Shown: positions 16,086 through 26,344, counted from the first letter of the stretch. The stretch is 29,764 nucleotides of DNA from Bacteroidales bacterium (GCA_017631875.1 JAGBSL010000023.1:1-29764), one strand, 5' to 3'. Made by a program: numbers and translations. The notes: generated by a model from the letters alone, not told the origin.

Positions 16086-17159
16086 ATGAAAAAAGTTCAC
16101 AATTTTACCGCAGGACCATGCGTTCTGCCACAGGTAGCCATCGACAACGCGATCGAGGCTCTCAAGGATTTCAAGGGAACAGGTATTCCTGTAATCTCTA
16201 TCTCACACAGAACAAAGGAGTGGGATGCAGTAATGGATGAGTGCCGCGCACTCTGGAGAGAGCTCCTCAACATCCCTGAGGATTACGAGATCCTCTTCCT
16301 CGGCGGCGGAGCAAGCATGGGCTTCCTCTATGTTGCAATGAACTTCCTCGAGAACAAGGCTGCATATCTCGAGACTGGCGTTTGGGCTAAGAAGGCTCTC
16401 AAGGAGGCTAAGGCTCTCGGAAACGCTTACGCAGTCGCTTCATCAGCAGACACAGTATTCAACTATATTCCAAAGGGTTACGAGATCCCTACAGATGTAG
16501 ATTACTTCCACATCACAACAAACAACACAATCTACGGTACTGAGATCCACGAGGATATGGATTCTCCTGTTCCACTCATCGCCGACATGTCATCTGACAT
16601 CATGAGCCGTCCTGTAGACGTTACAAAGTACGCTATGATCTACGGTGGTGCACAGAAGAACGTGGGACCTGCAGGCGTTACATTCTTCATCGTGAAGAAG
16701 GACCTCCTCGGAAAGGTAAGCCGCTACATCCCTACAATGCTCGACCTCCGCACACACATCGACGGTCTCTCTATGTACAACACACCTCCTGTATTCCCTA
16801 TCTTCGTGATGAACGAGACACTCAAGTGGCTCAAGGGCCTCGGCGGTGTTGAAGTTATGTACAAGATGAACAAGGAGAAGGCTGAGATCCTTTACGCTGA
16901 GATCGACCGCAACCCTCTCTTCAAGGGTACTGCAGCTAAGGAGGACCGCTCGCTCATGAACGTATGCTTCGTGATGGCAGAGGGCTATGAGAACCTCCAG
17001 GACGAGTTCTTCGCTTTCGCAAAGGAAAGAGGCATGACAGGTATCAAGGGCCACAGATCAGTGGGTGGTTTCCGCGCATCTATCTACAACGCATGTCCAA
17101 AGGAGAGCGTAGAGGCACTCGTGGCTTGCATGCAGGAGTTCGAACAGCTTCATAAATAA
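16086..17159 (+). CDS. serC: phosphoserine aminotransferase
   Basis: A PLP enzyme that transaminates 3-phosphohydroxypyruvate to phosphoserine, the second step of serine synthesis, and can act in pyridoxal phosphate synthesis. N-terminal [10 protein letters not shown], the [11 protein letters not shown] phosphate-binding segment, [31 protein letters not shown] with the PLP lysine, and the C-terminal [18 protein letters not shown] identify it. At 357 residues it has family length. The frame is open to 16059, but ATG 16086 matches the conserved start. Codon use is strongly biased (CTC, AAG, GAG, CCT), suggesting high expression, and the bias continues through serA and the DUF1015 gene. A paired repeat follows 2 nt after the stop. 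Confidence 0.97.
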   Translation: MKKVHNFTAGPCVLPQVAIDNAIEALKDFKGTGIPVISISHRTKEWDAVMDECRALWRELLNIPEDYEILFLGGGASMGFLYVAMNFLENKAAYLETGVWAKKALKEAKALGNAYAVASSADTVFNYIPKGYEIPTDVDYFHITTNNTIYGTEIHEDMDSPVPLIADMSSDIMSRPVDVTKYAMIYGGAQKNVGPAGVTFFIVKKDLLGKVSRYIPTMLDLRTHIDGLSMYNTPPVFPIFVMNETLKWLKGLGGVEVMYKMNKEKAEILYAEIDRNPLFKGTAAKEDRSLMNVCFVMAEGYENLQDEFFAFAKERGMTGIKGHRSVGGFRASIYNACPKESVEALVACMQEFEQLHK

Positions 17160-17161
17160 CA

Positions 17162-17241
17162 AGATCTCTCGACTTCGCTCGAGATGACAGACAAGCATTT
17201 TTAGCTGTCATTTCGACCGAGCGAAGCGAGTGGAGAAATCT
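17162..17241. repeat. two family I repeats in head-to-head orientation between serC and serA
   Basis: The first copy (17162-17190) is GATCTC...GAGATGACAG on plus. The second (17205-17241) is the inverse form, CTGTCATTTC...GAAATCT. They face each other across a 14-nt AT-rich loop and are largely complementary, so the serC-serA transcript could form one long hairpin. The unit begins 2 nt after the serC stop and ends 11 nt before the serA ATG, so it makes up nearly the whole spacer. Confidence 0.85.
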
Positions 17242-17252
17242 AATAACCAATC

Positions 17253-18173
17253 ATGAAAATTTTAGTAGCGACAGAGAAGCCGTTCGCAGCAGCTGCGGTA
17301 AACGGCATCCGCCAGATAGCAGAAGGCGCAGGCCATGAGCTCGTTCTTCTCGAGAAATATACAGACAAGGCACAGCTTCTTGAGGCTGTAGCAGACGTAG
17401 ACGCAATGATCGTACGTTCGGACAAGGTTACCGCAGAGGTAGTTGCAGCAGCTCCGAAGCTTAAGATCGTGGTTCGCGCAGGTGCAGGTTTCGACAACCT
17501 CGACCTTCCGGCATGCACAGAGAAGGGCATCGTTGCAATGAACACACCAGGCCAGAACTCAAACGCAGTTGCAGAGCTTGCAATCGCAATGATGATCTTC
17601 ATGTCACGTAACCAGTTCACTCCTGGTACAGGTATGGAGGTTAAGGGTAAGAAGGTCGGTATCCAGGCATACGGTAACGTAGGCCGCCTCGTGGCTGAGA
17701 AGGCTAAGGCTCTCGGCATGGAGGTCATGGCATTCGATCCATTCGTTCCAGCTGAGAAGATGGTTGAGGAAGGCGTTACTCCAGCCGAGTCACTCGAGCA
17801 GATGTACGAGCAGTGCAACTTCGTGTCACTCCACATCCCTGCAATCCCTGCAACTATCGGATCAATCAACTACAACCTCATCTCACGCATGCCTAAGGGC
17901 GGTTGCGTTGTGAACACAGCCCGCAAGGAAGTCATCAACGAGCCTGAGCTCGTGAAGGTTCTCGAGGATCGTCCTGACATCAAGTACGTGACTGACGTCG
18001 CTGCAGCTATCCAGGCTGAACTCAACGAGAAGTTCCCTAAGCAGGTATTCGCTACTCCTAAGAAGATGGGAGCGGAGACTGCAGAGGCTAACATCAATGC
18101 AGGTCTCGCAGCTGCCCAGCAGATATGCGACTACTTCGCAACAGGTTGCACTAAATTCCAGCTCAACAAGTAA
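17253..18173 (+). CDS. serA: D-3-phosphoglycerate dehydrogenase, short form
   Basis: NAD-dependent oxidation of 3-phosphoglycerate to 3-phosphohydroxypyruvate, the entry step of serine synthesis. D-2-hydroxyacid dehydrogenase features are visible: VVRAGAGFDNLDLPACTEKG, the Rossmann segment GKKVGIQAYGNVGRLVAEKA, FVSLHIPAIPATIGSINYNL, and GGCVVNTARKEVINEPEL with the catalytic arginine. At 306 residues it lacks the C-terminal ACT domain of serine-inhibited forms, so feedback by serine through ACT is not expected. GIQAYGNVG keeps the G-x-x-x-G-N-V-G spacing, although the first glycines are less canonical than G-x-G-x-x-G. It shares the biased codon use of serC. The DUF1015 gene starts 2 nt after its stop. 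Confidence 0.95.
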   Translation: MKILVATEKPFAAAAVNGIRQIAEGAGHELVLLEKYTDKAQLLEAVADVDAMIVRSDKVTAEVVAAAPKLKIVVRAGAGFDNLDLPACTEKGIVAMNTPGQNSNAVAELAIAMMIFMSRNQFTPGTGMEVKGKKVGIQAYGNVGRLVAEKAKALGMEVMAFDPFVPAEKMVEEGVTPAESLEQMYEQCNFVSLHIPAIPATIGSINYNLISRMPKGGCVVNTARKEVINEPELVKVLEDRPDIKYVTDVAAAIQAELNEKFPKQVFATPKKMGAETAEANINAGLAAAQQICDYFATGCTKFQLNK

Positions 18174-18175
18174 TT

Positions 18176-19414
18176 ATGGTAAAGATCAGACCATTCGCAG
18201 CGGTACGTCCGCCAAAGCAATATGTAGAGGAAGTGGCAGCAAGGCCATACGACGTTCTCAACTCGGTAGAGGCTAAGGCGGAGGCAGGAGAGAAGTCACT
18301 CCTGCACATCACAAAGCCTGAGATCGACTTCGACCCTATCATCGACGAGCACAGCCAGCCAGCATACGACAAGGCTGTCGAGAACTTCAAGGCATGGCAG
18401 GAGAAGGGTTGGCTCGTTCAGGATGACAAGCCATACTACTATGTATACGCACAGACAATGGAGGGCCGCACTCAGTACGGACTCGTTATGTGCGCACACA
18501 CTGACGACTATGCTTCAGGAGCAATCAAGAAGCACGAGCTCACCCGCAAGGACAAGGAAGAGGACCGTATGATCCACGTACGCATCCAGAACGCAAACAT
18601 CGAGCCTGTGTTCTTCGCTTATCCTGACAACGCAGAGGTAAACGCAATCGTTGCTAAGTATGTAGCCGGCGAGCCTGAGTACGACTTCGTTGCAGAAGAT
18701 GGCTTCGGCCACCACTTCTGGGTGATCAGCGAGCAGGCCGACATCGACCGCATCACTGAGATCTTCGCAGAGATCCCTGCATTCTATGTAGCTGACGGTC
18801 ACCACCGTACAGCAGCTGCTGCCCTCGTGGGCGCAGAGCTCCGCGGCAAGAACCCTAACCATACTGGTGACGAGGAGTACAACTACTTCATGACTGTAGC
18901 ATTCCCTGACAGCCAGCTCAAGATCATCGACTACAACCGCGTTGTCAAGGACCTCAATGGTCTGACTGAGGAGCAGCTCCTCGAGGCTCTCGCAGCTGAT
19001 TTCGACGTTAAGGAGGAAGGCGCAGAGATCTACAAGCCAGGCAAGCTCCACGAGTTCTCTATGTATCTCGGCGGCAAGTGGTATTCTCTCGTGGCTAAGG
19101 AAGGCCGTTACGACGACAATGACCCTATCGGCGTTCTCGACGTAACTATCCTCTCTAACCTCGTCCTCGACAAGATCCTCGACATCAAGGACCTCCGCAC
19201 TTCGAAGAGAATCGACTTCGTAGGCGGTATCCGCGGACTTGGCGAGCTCTCTCGCAGAGTAGACAGCGGCGAGATGAAGGTAGCCTTCGCTCTCTACCCT
19301 GTTTCAATGAAGCAGCTCGTAGACATCGCAGACTCAGGCAACATCATGCCTCCTAAGACAACATGGTTCGAGCCTAAGCTCCGCTCAGGACTCGCAATCC
19401 ACAAACTCGCATAA
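18176..19414 (+). CDS. DUF1015 family protein of the serine cluster
   Basis: A 412-residue cytoplasmic protein. N-terminal IRPFAAVRPP, the RPYDVLNSVEA segment, the central FYVADGHHRTAAAA motif and VGGIRGLGELSRRVDSGE are diagnostic for DUF1015. The DGHHR-type motif is shared with ParB/Srx-like nucleotide-binding folds, which has led to proposals that such proteins bind or use nucleotides; activity here is unproven. It starts 2 nt after serA and shares its extreme codon bias, so it is almost certainly made together with SerA and SerC. A role in serine metabolism or in phosphorylating or controlling it is inference from this linkage. It ends 126 nt before atpG in convergent orientation. Confidence 0.9.
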   Translation: MVKIRPFAAVRPPKQYVEEVAARPYDVLNSVEAKAEAGEKSLLHITKPEIDFDPIIDEHSQPAYDKAVENFKAWQEKGWLVQDDKPYYYVYAQTMEGRTQYGLVMCAHTDDYASGAIKKHELTRKDKEEDRMIHVRIQNANIEPVFFAYPDNAEVNAIVAKYVAGEPEYDFVAEDGFGHHFWVISEQADIDRITEIFAEIPAFYVADGHHRTAAAALVGAELRGKNPNHTGDEEYNYFMTVAFPDSQLKIIDYNRVVKDLNGLTEEQLLEALAADFDVKEEGAEIYKPGKLHEFSMYLGGKWYSLVAKEGRYDDNDPIGVLDVTILSNLVLDKILDIKDLRTSKRIDFVGGIRGLGELSRRVDSGEMKVAFALYPVSMKQLVDIADSGNIMPPKTTWFEPKLRSGLAIHKLA

Positions 19415-19420
19415 CACTTG

Positions 19421-19443
19421 GTGGCCAGCAACTCGCTGGCCAC
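19421..19443 (+). terminator. hairpin after the DUF1015 gene
   Basis: A perfect 9-bp stem GTGGCCAGC/GCTGGCCAC with a 5-nt loop starts 7 nt after the stop. The following TAATACTTT is only weakly T-rich. It directly precedes family III copy B, just as a small palindrome precedes copy A, so it may be part of that element. Confidence 0.45.
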
Positions 19444-19447
19444 TAAT

Positions 19448-19520
19448 ACTTTGCCATAATGTCCTTGCTCCCTTTTGACAGCACGGACATTATGGTATAT
19501 CGCTGTGGGTCAGCGCGTTA
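19448..19520 (+). repeat. family III structured element, copy B
   Basis: A perfect 11-bp stem CCATAATGTCC (19454-19464) / GGACATTATGG (19485-19495) encloses a 20-nt loop carrying CTCCCTT. A second perfect hairpin CGCTG-TGGGT-CAGCG (19501-19515) follows. Sequence blocks match copy A at 13740-13810. It lies between the convergent DUF1015 and atpG genes. Confidence 0.75.
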
Positions 19521-19539
19521 TGCGCCACCTCTATCAGAC

Positions 19540-20481
19540 TTACGCCATCGTGCCGCCGACCAGATCGAGGATTTCGGCGGTGATTTCCTGCTGGCGGCCT
19601 TTGTTGTAGGCCAGGGTGAGTTCGGCAATGAGGTCCTGGGCGTTGTCCGAGGCGATCTGCATTGCAAGGGTGCGGGCGGCGTGTTCGGCCGCGTTGGCGT
19701 CAAGGAGCACGGTGTAAAGTTTAAGCAGGAGAACCTGCGGTAGGAGGTGACGGACAAGGTCGAGCGGGTCGGGCTCGAGGATGTAGTCTATTGGTTCTTC
19801 CACGCCGTCATCGTAGTCATGAAGCGGGAGCGGGAGGTAGTTTTCGCGTACTACCGGCTGGGATGCTGGCGAAGCGAAGTGGCTGTATACGAGCACCACT
19901 TGAGCTACCTCGCCGTTGCAGAAGCTGTCCACAAGCAGGTGGGCAAGGTCTGCAGCCTGGTCATACGACGGCTTGTCTGCCATCTCGGGATAATCGTCCG
20001 TAAGGTCATAACCGGATTTGCGGACGGCATCGGCCATCTTCCGGCCTATGGCATATACATCGATATCCTCTTTGTCATAACCCTGCCCCTCGAGAATCCT
20101 TATGGTCTCGTGATATTTCTTTATGACATTGGCATTGAATGCACCGCAGAGGGAGCCGTTTGAAGAGAATGCGACTATGGCTATGCGCGGATAGACATCC
20201 TTGGTCGGAACCTGGTCGAGACCGATGTCTTCAAGAACTACGGTAGAGTGGCCGTCCGGGTTACCGAAACCGAGTTTGTCGTGCATAGCCTTCTGGAGTT
20301 CATCGTCCTGAAGGAGGCCGGAGAGGATATGGTGCAGCTTCTGCTCATAAGGCAGCTTGCCGCCGATAGCGACCTGGGCCTTATGCAGCTTGGCTGATGC
20401 AACCATCTTCATCGCTGAAGTTATCTTCAACGTATTCCTGACAGATGCAATCCTGCTCTTTATTTCCTTTAATGATGACAT
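19540..20481 (-). CDS. atpG: ATP synthase F1 subunit gamma
   Basis: Central rotor shaft of F1 that couples ring rotation to catalysis. The N-terminal coiled-coil strand SSLKEIKSRIASVRNTLKITSAMKMVA and the C-terminal partner (AQDLIAELTLAYNKGRQQEITAEILDLVGG) are the conserved halves of the shaft. At 313 residues it is a little longer than the usual 285-300. The added length is in the middle globular part around PLHDYDDGVEEPIDYILEPD. It is the last gene of the operon, 1 nt after atpA, and no strong terminator is visible beyond the hairpins at 19485-19520. Confidence 0.96.
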   Translation of the reverse strand: MSSLKEIKSRIASVRNTLKITSAMKMVASAKLHKAQVAIGGKLPYEQKLHHILSGLLQDDELQKAMHDKLGFGNPDGHSTVVLEDIGLDQVPTKDVYPRIAIVAFSSNGSLCGAFNANVIKKYHETIRILEGQGYDKEDIDVYAIGRKMADAVRKSGYDLTDDYPEMADKPSYDQAADLAHLLVDSFCNGEVAQVVLVYSHFASPASQPVVRENYLPLPLHDYDDGVEEPIDYILEPDPLDLVRHLLPQVLLLKLYTVLLDANAAEHAARTLAMQIASDNAQDLIAELTLAYNKGRQQEITAEILDLVGGTMA

Positions 20482-20482
20482 G

Positions 20483-22066
20483 TTACCTTAGTCCATTAAC
20501 TATCGAAGCAGCTTCTTTTTCTATGATGGTGAAGATTTCAGGGTCTGTCTTGCCTTTGGAAAGCGGCTCGAGCACATCCTCTGCATGGAACGCCCTCATC
20601 TTCTGGAAGAACGTAGTCTGGAAATCATCCACCTGATCCAGCGTCAGGTCCTTCAGCAGACCCTTGGTTCCGCAATACAGGATAGCCACCTGCTCCCCTA
20701 CCGGCATAGGCGAATACTGCGGCTGGATCAGCAGCCTATTGTTCTTTCTACCCTTATCCAGAGCCATGGCGGTAATCGGGTCCATGTCGCTGCTGAACTT
20801 CGAGAACGCCTCGAGCTCACGATACTGAGCCTGGTCGATCTTCAGCGTACCGGCCACCTTCTTCATGCTCTTGAGCTGTGCGCTTCCTCCGACACGCGAC
20901 ACTGAGATACCCACATTCACAGCAGGTCTGAATCCCTGGTTGAACAGATCTGACTCCAAGAAAATCTGACCGTCAGTAATCGAGATCACATTGGTCGGGA
21001 TATATGCTGATACGTCACCTGCCTGAGTCTCAATGATAGGCAGAGCAGTCAACGAACCACCAGCCTTCACCTTTCCTTCAAGCGACTTCGGAAGGTCATT
21101 CATCTTCTCTGCGACCTCCTGCTGGCCAATGATTTTAGCAGCTCTTTCAAGAAGTCTTGAGTGCAAGTAGAAGATGTCTCCCGGATAAGCCTCACGTCCT
21201 GACGGACGACGCAGAATCAGCGATACTTCACGGTATGCCACAGCCTGCTTGGAGAGGTCGTCATACACTACGAGAGCATGTCGTCCTGTGTCACGGAAAT
21301 ACTCTCCTATCGCCGCACCGGCAAACGGAGCGTAGTAGCGGAGTGCAGCAGGATCGGCAGCTGTAGCCGCAACAACGATAGTGTAATCCATGGCACCCTT
21401 TTCCTTCAGGGTCTGCACCAGACTGGCGATGGTCGATCCTTTCTGGCCAACAGCTACATAGATACAGAACACCGGTTCACCTGCTTCGTATGCAGCACGC
21501 TGGTTGATTATCGTGTCTATCGCAATCGCAGTCTTACCTGTCTGACGGTCACCGATGATCAGCTCACGCTGTCCACGTCCGATCGGAATCATGGAATCGA
21601 TCGCCTTGAGACCGGTCTGCAGAGGCTCGGTCACAGGCTGACGGAAGATCACGCCCGGCGCCTTTCTCTCAAGAGGCATCTCGCAGAGCTCTCCCTCAAT
21701 CCTTCCCTTGCCATCCAGAGGTTCGCCAAGAGGGTTCACCACACGGCCGACCATACCCTCGCCGACATTCAGCGAAGCGATCCTGCGTGTACGCCTTATG
21801 GTCATTCCCTCCTTTATCTTATCGGTAGGTCCCAGCAGCACTGCTCCGACATTGTCTTCCTCAAGATTCATGACAACGGCCTTGATTCCGTCCTCGAACT
21901 CCAGGAGTTCGCCGGCCTCGGCCTTCTTAAGTCCATGAATCCTGACCACGCCGTCACTCACCTGCAGGACCGTGCCGACCTCCTCGAAACGGGGATCGGT
22001 ATCGATGTCCTTCAGCTGTGCCAACAGCACTTCCGATATTTCACTGGGACGTATCTGATCTGACAT
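20483..22066 (-). CDS. atpA: ATP synthase F1 subunit alpha
   Basis: The non-catalytic nucleotide-binding subunit of the F1 hexamer. The P-loop GDRQTGKT is at 172-179. The [16 protein letters not shown] segment, the conserved [32 protein letters not shown] region and the arginine-finger-bearing [10 protein letters not shown] are all present. Length 527 is normal for Bacteroidota. It begins 1 nt after the atpH stop and is followed by atpG after 1 nt. A long antisense frame opposite it is a codon-bias shadow. Confidence 0.98.
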   Translation of the reverse strand: MSDQIRPSEISEVLLAQLKDIDTDPRFEEVGTVLQVSDGVVRIHGLKKAEAGELLEFEDGIKAVVMNLEEDNVGAVLLGPTDKIKEGMTIRRTRRIASLNVGEGMVGRVVNPLGEPLDGKGRIEGELCEMPLERKAPGVIFRQPVTEPLQTGLKAIDSMIPIGRGQRELIIGDRQTGKTAIAIDTIINQRAAYEAGEPVFCIYVAVGQKGSTIASLVQTLKEKGAMDYTIVVAATAADPAALRYYAPFAGAAIGEYFRDTGRHALVVYDDLSKQAVAYREVSLILRRPSGREAYPGDIFYLHSRLLERAAKIIGQQEVAEKMNDLPKSLEGKVKAGGSLTALPIIETQAGDVSAYIPTNVISITDGQIFLESDLFNQGFRPAVNVGISVSRVGGSAQLKSMKKVAGTLKIDQAQYRELEAFSKFSSDMDPITAMALDKGRKNNRLLIQPQYSPMPVGEQVAILYCGTKGLLKDLTLDQVDDFQTTFFQKMRAFHAEDVLEPLSKGKTDPEIFTIIEKEAASIVNGLR

Positions 22067-22067
22067 A

Positions 22068-22610
22068 TTATACTATTCTGTTATTGTTATCGATTAATTC
22101 GCGGCGCAGCAGGCGGAACTGCCCCTCCACACTGGCATCCATCATGAGGTCATCTATATTCAGTATAAAACCTCCGAGTATCTCCGGGTCGGTTTCTTCA
22201 TCCAAGAGCACAGATACACCTGTCTTCTCGCTGAGAGCAGTCTGCAGTCTCTCCTTCAGGCCCTCTACCGGCGCTGCAGTAACAAGTTTGCCGACCATGA
22301 TGCCATTAGCACTGCGATACTGTTCTATGAAAGAATACAGCATTCGCTCGAAGTGCTCTATGCGCTTATGTTCATATACAAGGACAACGAAACGACGCAA
22401 CGCATCGGCCATCGGCTCACCCAAAGCGGACTCAAGGATCTCAATCTTGCGTTCCAATGTGACTTCAGGATGCTTCTGCACGGCATCAGCCAACTGACGT
22501 ATTTCCTGCATTCTGAGCACAAGGACACATGCCTGGGAGTAGGTGTGCTCCCCGGCAGAGTACTTTAGTAGAGCTTTGGCGTAACGGTGTGCTATCGGTC
22601 CTGTGTTCAT
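22068..22610 (-). CDS. atpH: ATP synthase F1 subunit delta
   Basis: Peripheral-stalk protein linking subunit b to the top of F1. N-terminal [15 protein letters not shown] and the C-terminal [41 protein letters not shown] are family signatures. At 180 residues it is normal. The frame extends to an ATG at 22628, but that would overlap atpF; ATG 22610 leaves a 4-nt gap and begins at the conserved start, so it is preferred. Confidence 0.95.
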   Translation of the reverse strand: MNTGPIAHRYAKALLKYSAGEHTYSQACVLVLRMQEIRQLADAVQKHPEVTLERKIEILESALGEPMADALRRFVVLVYEHKRIEHFERMLYSFIEQYRSANGIMVGKLVTAAPVEGLKERLQTALSEKTGVSVLLDEETDPEILGGFILNIDDLMMDASVEGQFRLLRRELIDNNNRIV

Positions 22611-22614
22611 TATG

Positions 22615-23100
22615 TTACAGCTGGTCAATCAGTTTATCCACAAGTTCCTTCTGGGATGAATCCGAAGACAGGTCCTTGCGTACGACCTTCTCTGCGATGG
22701 CGATGGACATCTTGGCAACTTCATTCCTGAGTTCCTTCATCGCCAGTTCCTTCTCCTGGTTTATGCGCACCTTGGCATCTTCCATGATCTTCTGCGCCTC
22801 GACTCTCGCCTGATCCTGCGCCTGGGCTATCATGCGGTCACGCTCGGCTGCAGCCTCCTGCATGAGCCTGCTCTGCTCTGCACGTGTTTCCGCTATGATC
22901 CTGTCCTGCTCTTCCTTCAGATGGGCAATTGCCTCCTCGGCAGTACGCGCTGCCTCAAGCGAATCCTCGATCCGCTTATTGCGCTTTTCGACCATGCCGG
23001 TAATCAGAGGAAAACCGAACTTGGCCAGGATGAAGACCACCAGGCCGAAGATTATGGTCATCCAGAACAGAAGACCGGTATCCGGAAGCATCAGATCCAT
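22615..23100 (-). CDS. atpF: ATP synthase F0 subunit b
   Basis: Peripheral stalk. A single N-terminal membrane helix (TGLLFWMTIIFGLVVFILAKFGFP) is followed by a long charged, Ala/Glu/Arg-rich coiled coil that dimerises and reaches to delta. At 161 residues it is normal. It lies 6 nt after atpE and 4 nt before atpH. Confidence 0.96.
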   Translation of the reverse strand: MDLMLPDTGLLFWMTIIFGLVVFILAKFGFPLITGMVEKRNKRIEDSLEAARTAEEAIAHLKEEQDRIIAETRAEQSRLMQEAAAERDRMIAQAQDQARVEAQKIMEDAKVRINQEKELAMKELRNEVAKMSIAIAEKVVRKDLSSDSSQKELVDKLIDQL

Positions 23101-23106
23101 AAAAGA

Positions 23107-23358
23107 CTATACTACTGCAAGGAGACAAACAAGGATAGCGAAGAGACACGCACCCTCCACAAGAGCACCGATGATGAGCATCGCCGTACGGATGTTGCCC
23201 GCAGCCTCCGGCTGACGTGCGATAGACTCCATTGCAGACTGACCGATCTTACCGATTCCCCATGCTGCCGCCAATGCTGCGATAGCAGCTCCGATTGCAC
23301 CGGCTACCGGGCCCCATGAAATGGCCGCTGCCTGTAATACGATTGTTGAAAGTAACAT
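23107..23358 (-). CDS. atpE: ATP synthase F0 subunit c
   Basis: Proteolipid of the rotor ring. Two membrane helices flank a polar loop (SIARQPEAAGNIR). The ion-binding carboxylate is the Glu in GALVEGA of helix 2. The residue after it is Gly rather than Ser/Thr, and helix 1 (GPVAGAIGAAIAALAAAWGIGKIG) has no Gln ligand. The pattern of sodium-binding rings is therefore absent and proton coupling is expected. The 83 residues include a short N-terminal stretch (MLLSTIVLQAAAISW). Confidence 0.96.
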   Translation of the reverse strand: MLLSTIVLQAAAISWGPVAGAIGAAIAALAAAWGIGKIGQSAMESIARQPEAAGNIRTAMLIIGALVEGACLFAILVCLLAVV

Positions 23359-23395
23359 AATTTATTGTTTTAGTTGTTTTTAATATTCATTATTC

Positions 23396-23432
23396 AGATT
23401 CCTCGACTCCCTTCGGTCGCTCGGAATGACAG
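23396..23432 (+). repeat. family I hairpin repeat directly after atpB stop
   Basis: GATTCC (23397-23402) and GGAATGAC (23423-23430) flank a CTCCCTTCGGTCGCTC-like interior. In the transcript direction it starts 1 nt after the atpB stop (23434-23436). It lies in the atpB-atpE spacer, the only sizeable gap in the operon. Confidence 0.85.
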
Positions 23433-23433
23433 A

Positions 23434-24534
23434 CTAATGTTCATCCTGTCGGGACATGCCGATAAAGACGGCCGAGAGCATTGTAAACACATACGCCTGG
23501 ATAAATGCCACAAGCAGTTCCAATGCATTTATCACCAGTCCGAACAGCATTGCTATCACCGTCATCGAGCCGTTGATCACTGGTCCGAGCTTCACTGTCA
23601 CGAAGATCACCGACACAAGTCCAAGGACCATCATGTGCCCCGCCATGATATTGGCGAAGAGCCTGACCATCAGCGAGAACGGCTTCGAAATCACTCCGAA
23701 CAGCTCGATAGTCTGCATGATCGGTATCGGAAACTTCAGGAACAGCGGCACATCCGGCCAAAGTATCTCCTTCCAATAGTGCTTGTTTCCAAACAGGTTT
23801 ATGGCAAAGAACGTGAACAGCGCAAGGACCATGGTCACCGCGATGTTTCCGGTCACATTAGCCCCTCCCGGGAAGAACGGCACCAGTCCGAGCAGGTTGC
23901 AAAGGAAGATGAAAAAGAACGCCGTAAGCAGATACGGGGCGTATTTCCTATATTCCTTCTCACCTACCGAAGGCTTGATGATCTCGTCATTGACCATCAT
24001 GATCATCATCTCCATGAGGCCGGTAAAACCGCCCGGAGCCGCCTCGGTTGCGTCATTTTTCCTATACCAACGCGCCACGCCCAGGATGATGGCGATAAGC
24101 AGTACCGCCGTTATCATGAGCGAAGCGACATTCTTCGTTATGGATATGTCGAACGGCCTCACCGGTTCCCCTGCCGGGCCATCCTCCACGATCTTGCCTT
24201 CGTAGCGGCCTTCTTCCGCTATGTAAAGTCCTTCGTATTCATGTCCATGCCCGAGTTTCGAGGACATGAACACATGCCAGCCGGTCGAGCTATGCACTAT
24301 GCATGGCAGCGGTATGGTCACATGATGGCCTTTCCATGTGGTCACATGCCATCCGTATCCGTCCGAGGTGTGCCCGAAGAGGATTTCCGCCACATCAATA
24401 TCTGCAGGCTGCGCAGCATTTCCGGACCGTTCCACGTCATTCCCGGCCAGCTCTACGTCATTCCCGGCTTGACCGGGAATCTCCCCACAGACACTAAGTA
24501 ACAATGTCACCAATATGACCTTCCACCACCTCAT
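23434..24534 (-). CDS. atpB: ATP synthase F0 subunit a with periplasmic extension and repeat insertion
   Basis: Stator channel subunit. The core helices carry NVTGNIAVTMVLALFTFFAI, the essential arginine in MVRLFANIMAGHMMV, and the C-terminal LVAFIQAYVFTMLSAVFIGM. Unlike the roughly 270-residue E. coli protein, it is 366 residues. A signal-peptide-like start (MRWWKVILVTLLLSVCG) is followed by about 120 extra residues with several His and Trp (YGWHVTTWKGHHVTIPLP), as in other Bacteroidota. Residues about 18-40 (EIPGQAGNDV, then two similar 7-residue units) are encoded by a family I repeat and its partial tandem copies (24430-24482), placed just after the signal peptide. The start overlaps the atpC stop by 4 nt (ATGA). 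Confidence 0.96.
   Translation of the reverse strand: MRWWKVILVTLLLSVCGEIPGQAGNDVELAGNDVERSGNAAQPADIDVAEILFGHTSDGYGWHVTTWKGHHVTIPLPCIVHSSTGWHVFMSSKLGHGHEYEGLYIAEEGRYEGKIVEDGPAGEPVRPFDISITKNVASLMITAVLLIAIILGVARWYRKNDATEAAPGGFTGLMEMMIMMVNDEIIKPSVGEKEYRKYAPYLLTAFFFIFLCNLLGLVPFFPGGANVTGNIAVTMVLALFTFFAINLFGNKHYWKEILWPDVPLFLKFPIPIMQTIELFGVISKPFSLMVRLFANIMAGHMMVLGLVSVIFVTVKLGPVINGSMTVIAMLFGLVINALELLVAFIQAYVFTMLSAVFIGMSRQDEH
24430..24482 (-). repeat. family I repeat with partial tandem copies inside atpB
   Basis: In the gene direction GATTCCCGG-TCAAG-CCGGGAATGACG (24482-24456) forms a perfect stem. Two further 21-nt units beginning CGGGAATGACG and CGGAAATG follow in phase. They encode AGNDVEL, AGNDVER and SGNAAQP. 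Confidence 0.85.
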
Positions 24535-24779
24535 AGCTCAGCGCACACAGTTACCTTGTTGAAAGCAATCTCCACGAAGCCAGAAACTATATCCACATTC
24601 TCCTCCACCCCGTTACTCATAAACATAATCCTTCCCTCTTCCAGCGACGAAATAAGCGGCGCGTGGTCCTTCAGGACCATGAAGCGCCCCTTGCTGCCGG
24701 GCAGGGAGACCTTGCACACCATCTTTTCAAGGATAGTGCGCTCAGGAGAGTAGATTATGAGGTGAATGTTGTCGTTCAT
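24531..24779 (-). CDS. atpC: ATP synthase F1 subunit epsilon
   Basis: An 82-residue protein matching the N-terminal beta-sandwich of epsilon (IHLIIYSPERTILEKMVCKVSLPGSKGRFMVLKDHAPLISSL). The C-terminal two-helix domain that inhibits ATP hydrolysis in E. coli is absent, as is common in Bacteroidota. It lies 7 nt after atpD and overlaps atpB by 4 nt. Confidence 0.95.
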   Translation of the reverse strand: MNDNIHLIIYSPERTILEKMVCKVSLPGSKGRFMVLKDHAPLISSLEEGRIMFMSNGVEENVDIVSGFVEIAFNKVTVCAEL

Positions 24780-24786
24780 GATGACA

Positions 24787-26344
<1,558 letters not shown>

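Noticed and set aside
17162..17241. Riboswitch between serC and serA
   Set aside because: The sequence is two copies of a dispersed repeat in opposite orientation rather than a ligand-binding fold.
21278..22063. A 261-codon plus-strand frame opposite atpA
   Set aside because: Antisense to a strongly conserved gene, with no recognisable motifs; treated as a shadow.
23107..23358. Sodium-coupled ATP synthase ring
   Set aside because: The c subunit lacks the Gln in helix 1 and the Ser/Thr after the helix 2 Glu that form the sodium site.
23374..24501. A 375-codon plus-strand frame opposite atpB
   Set aside because: Its product is His/Arg-rich without domain character and lies fully antisense to a clear subunit a gene; it is a codon-bias shadow.
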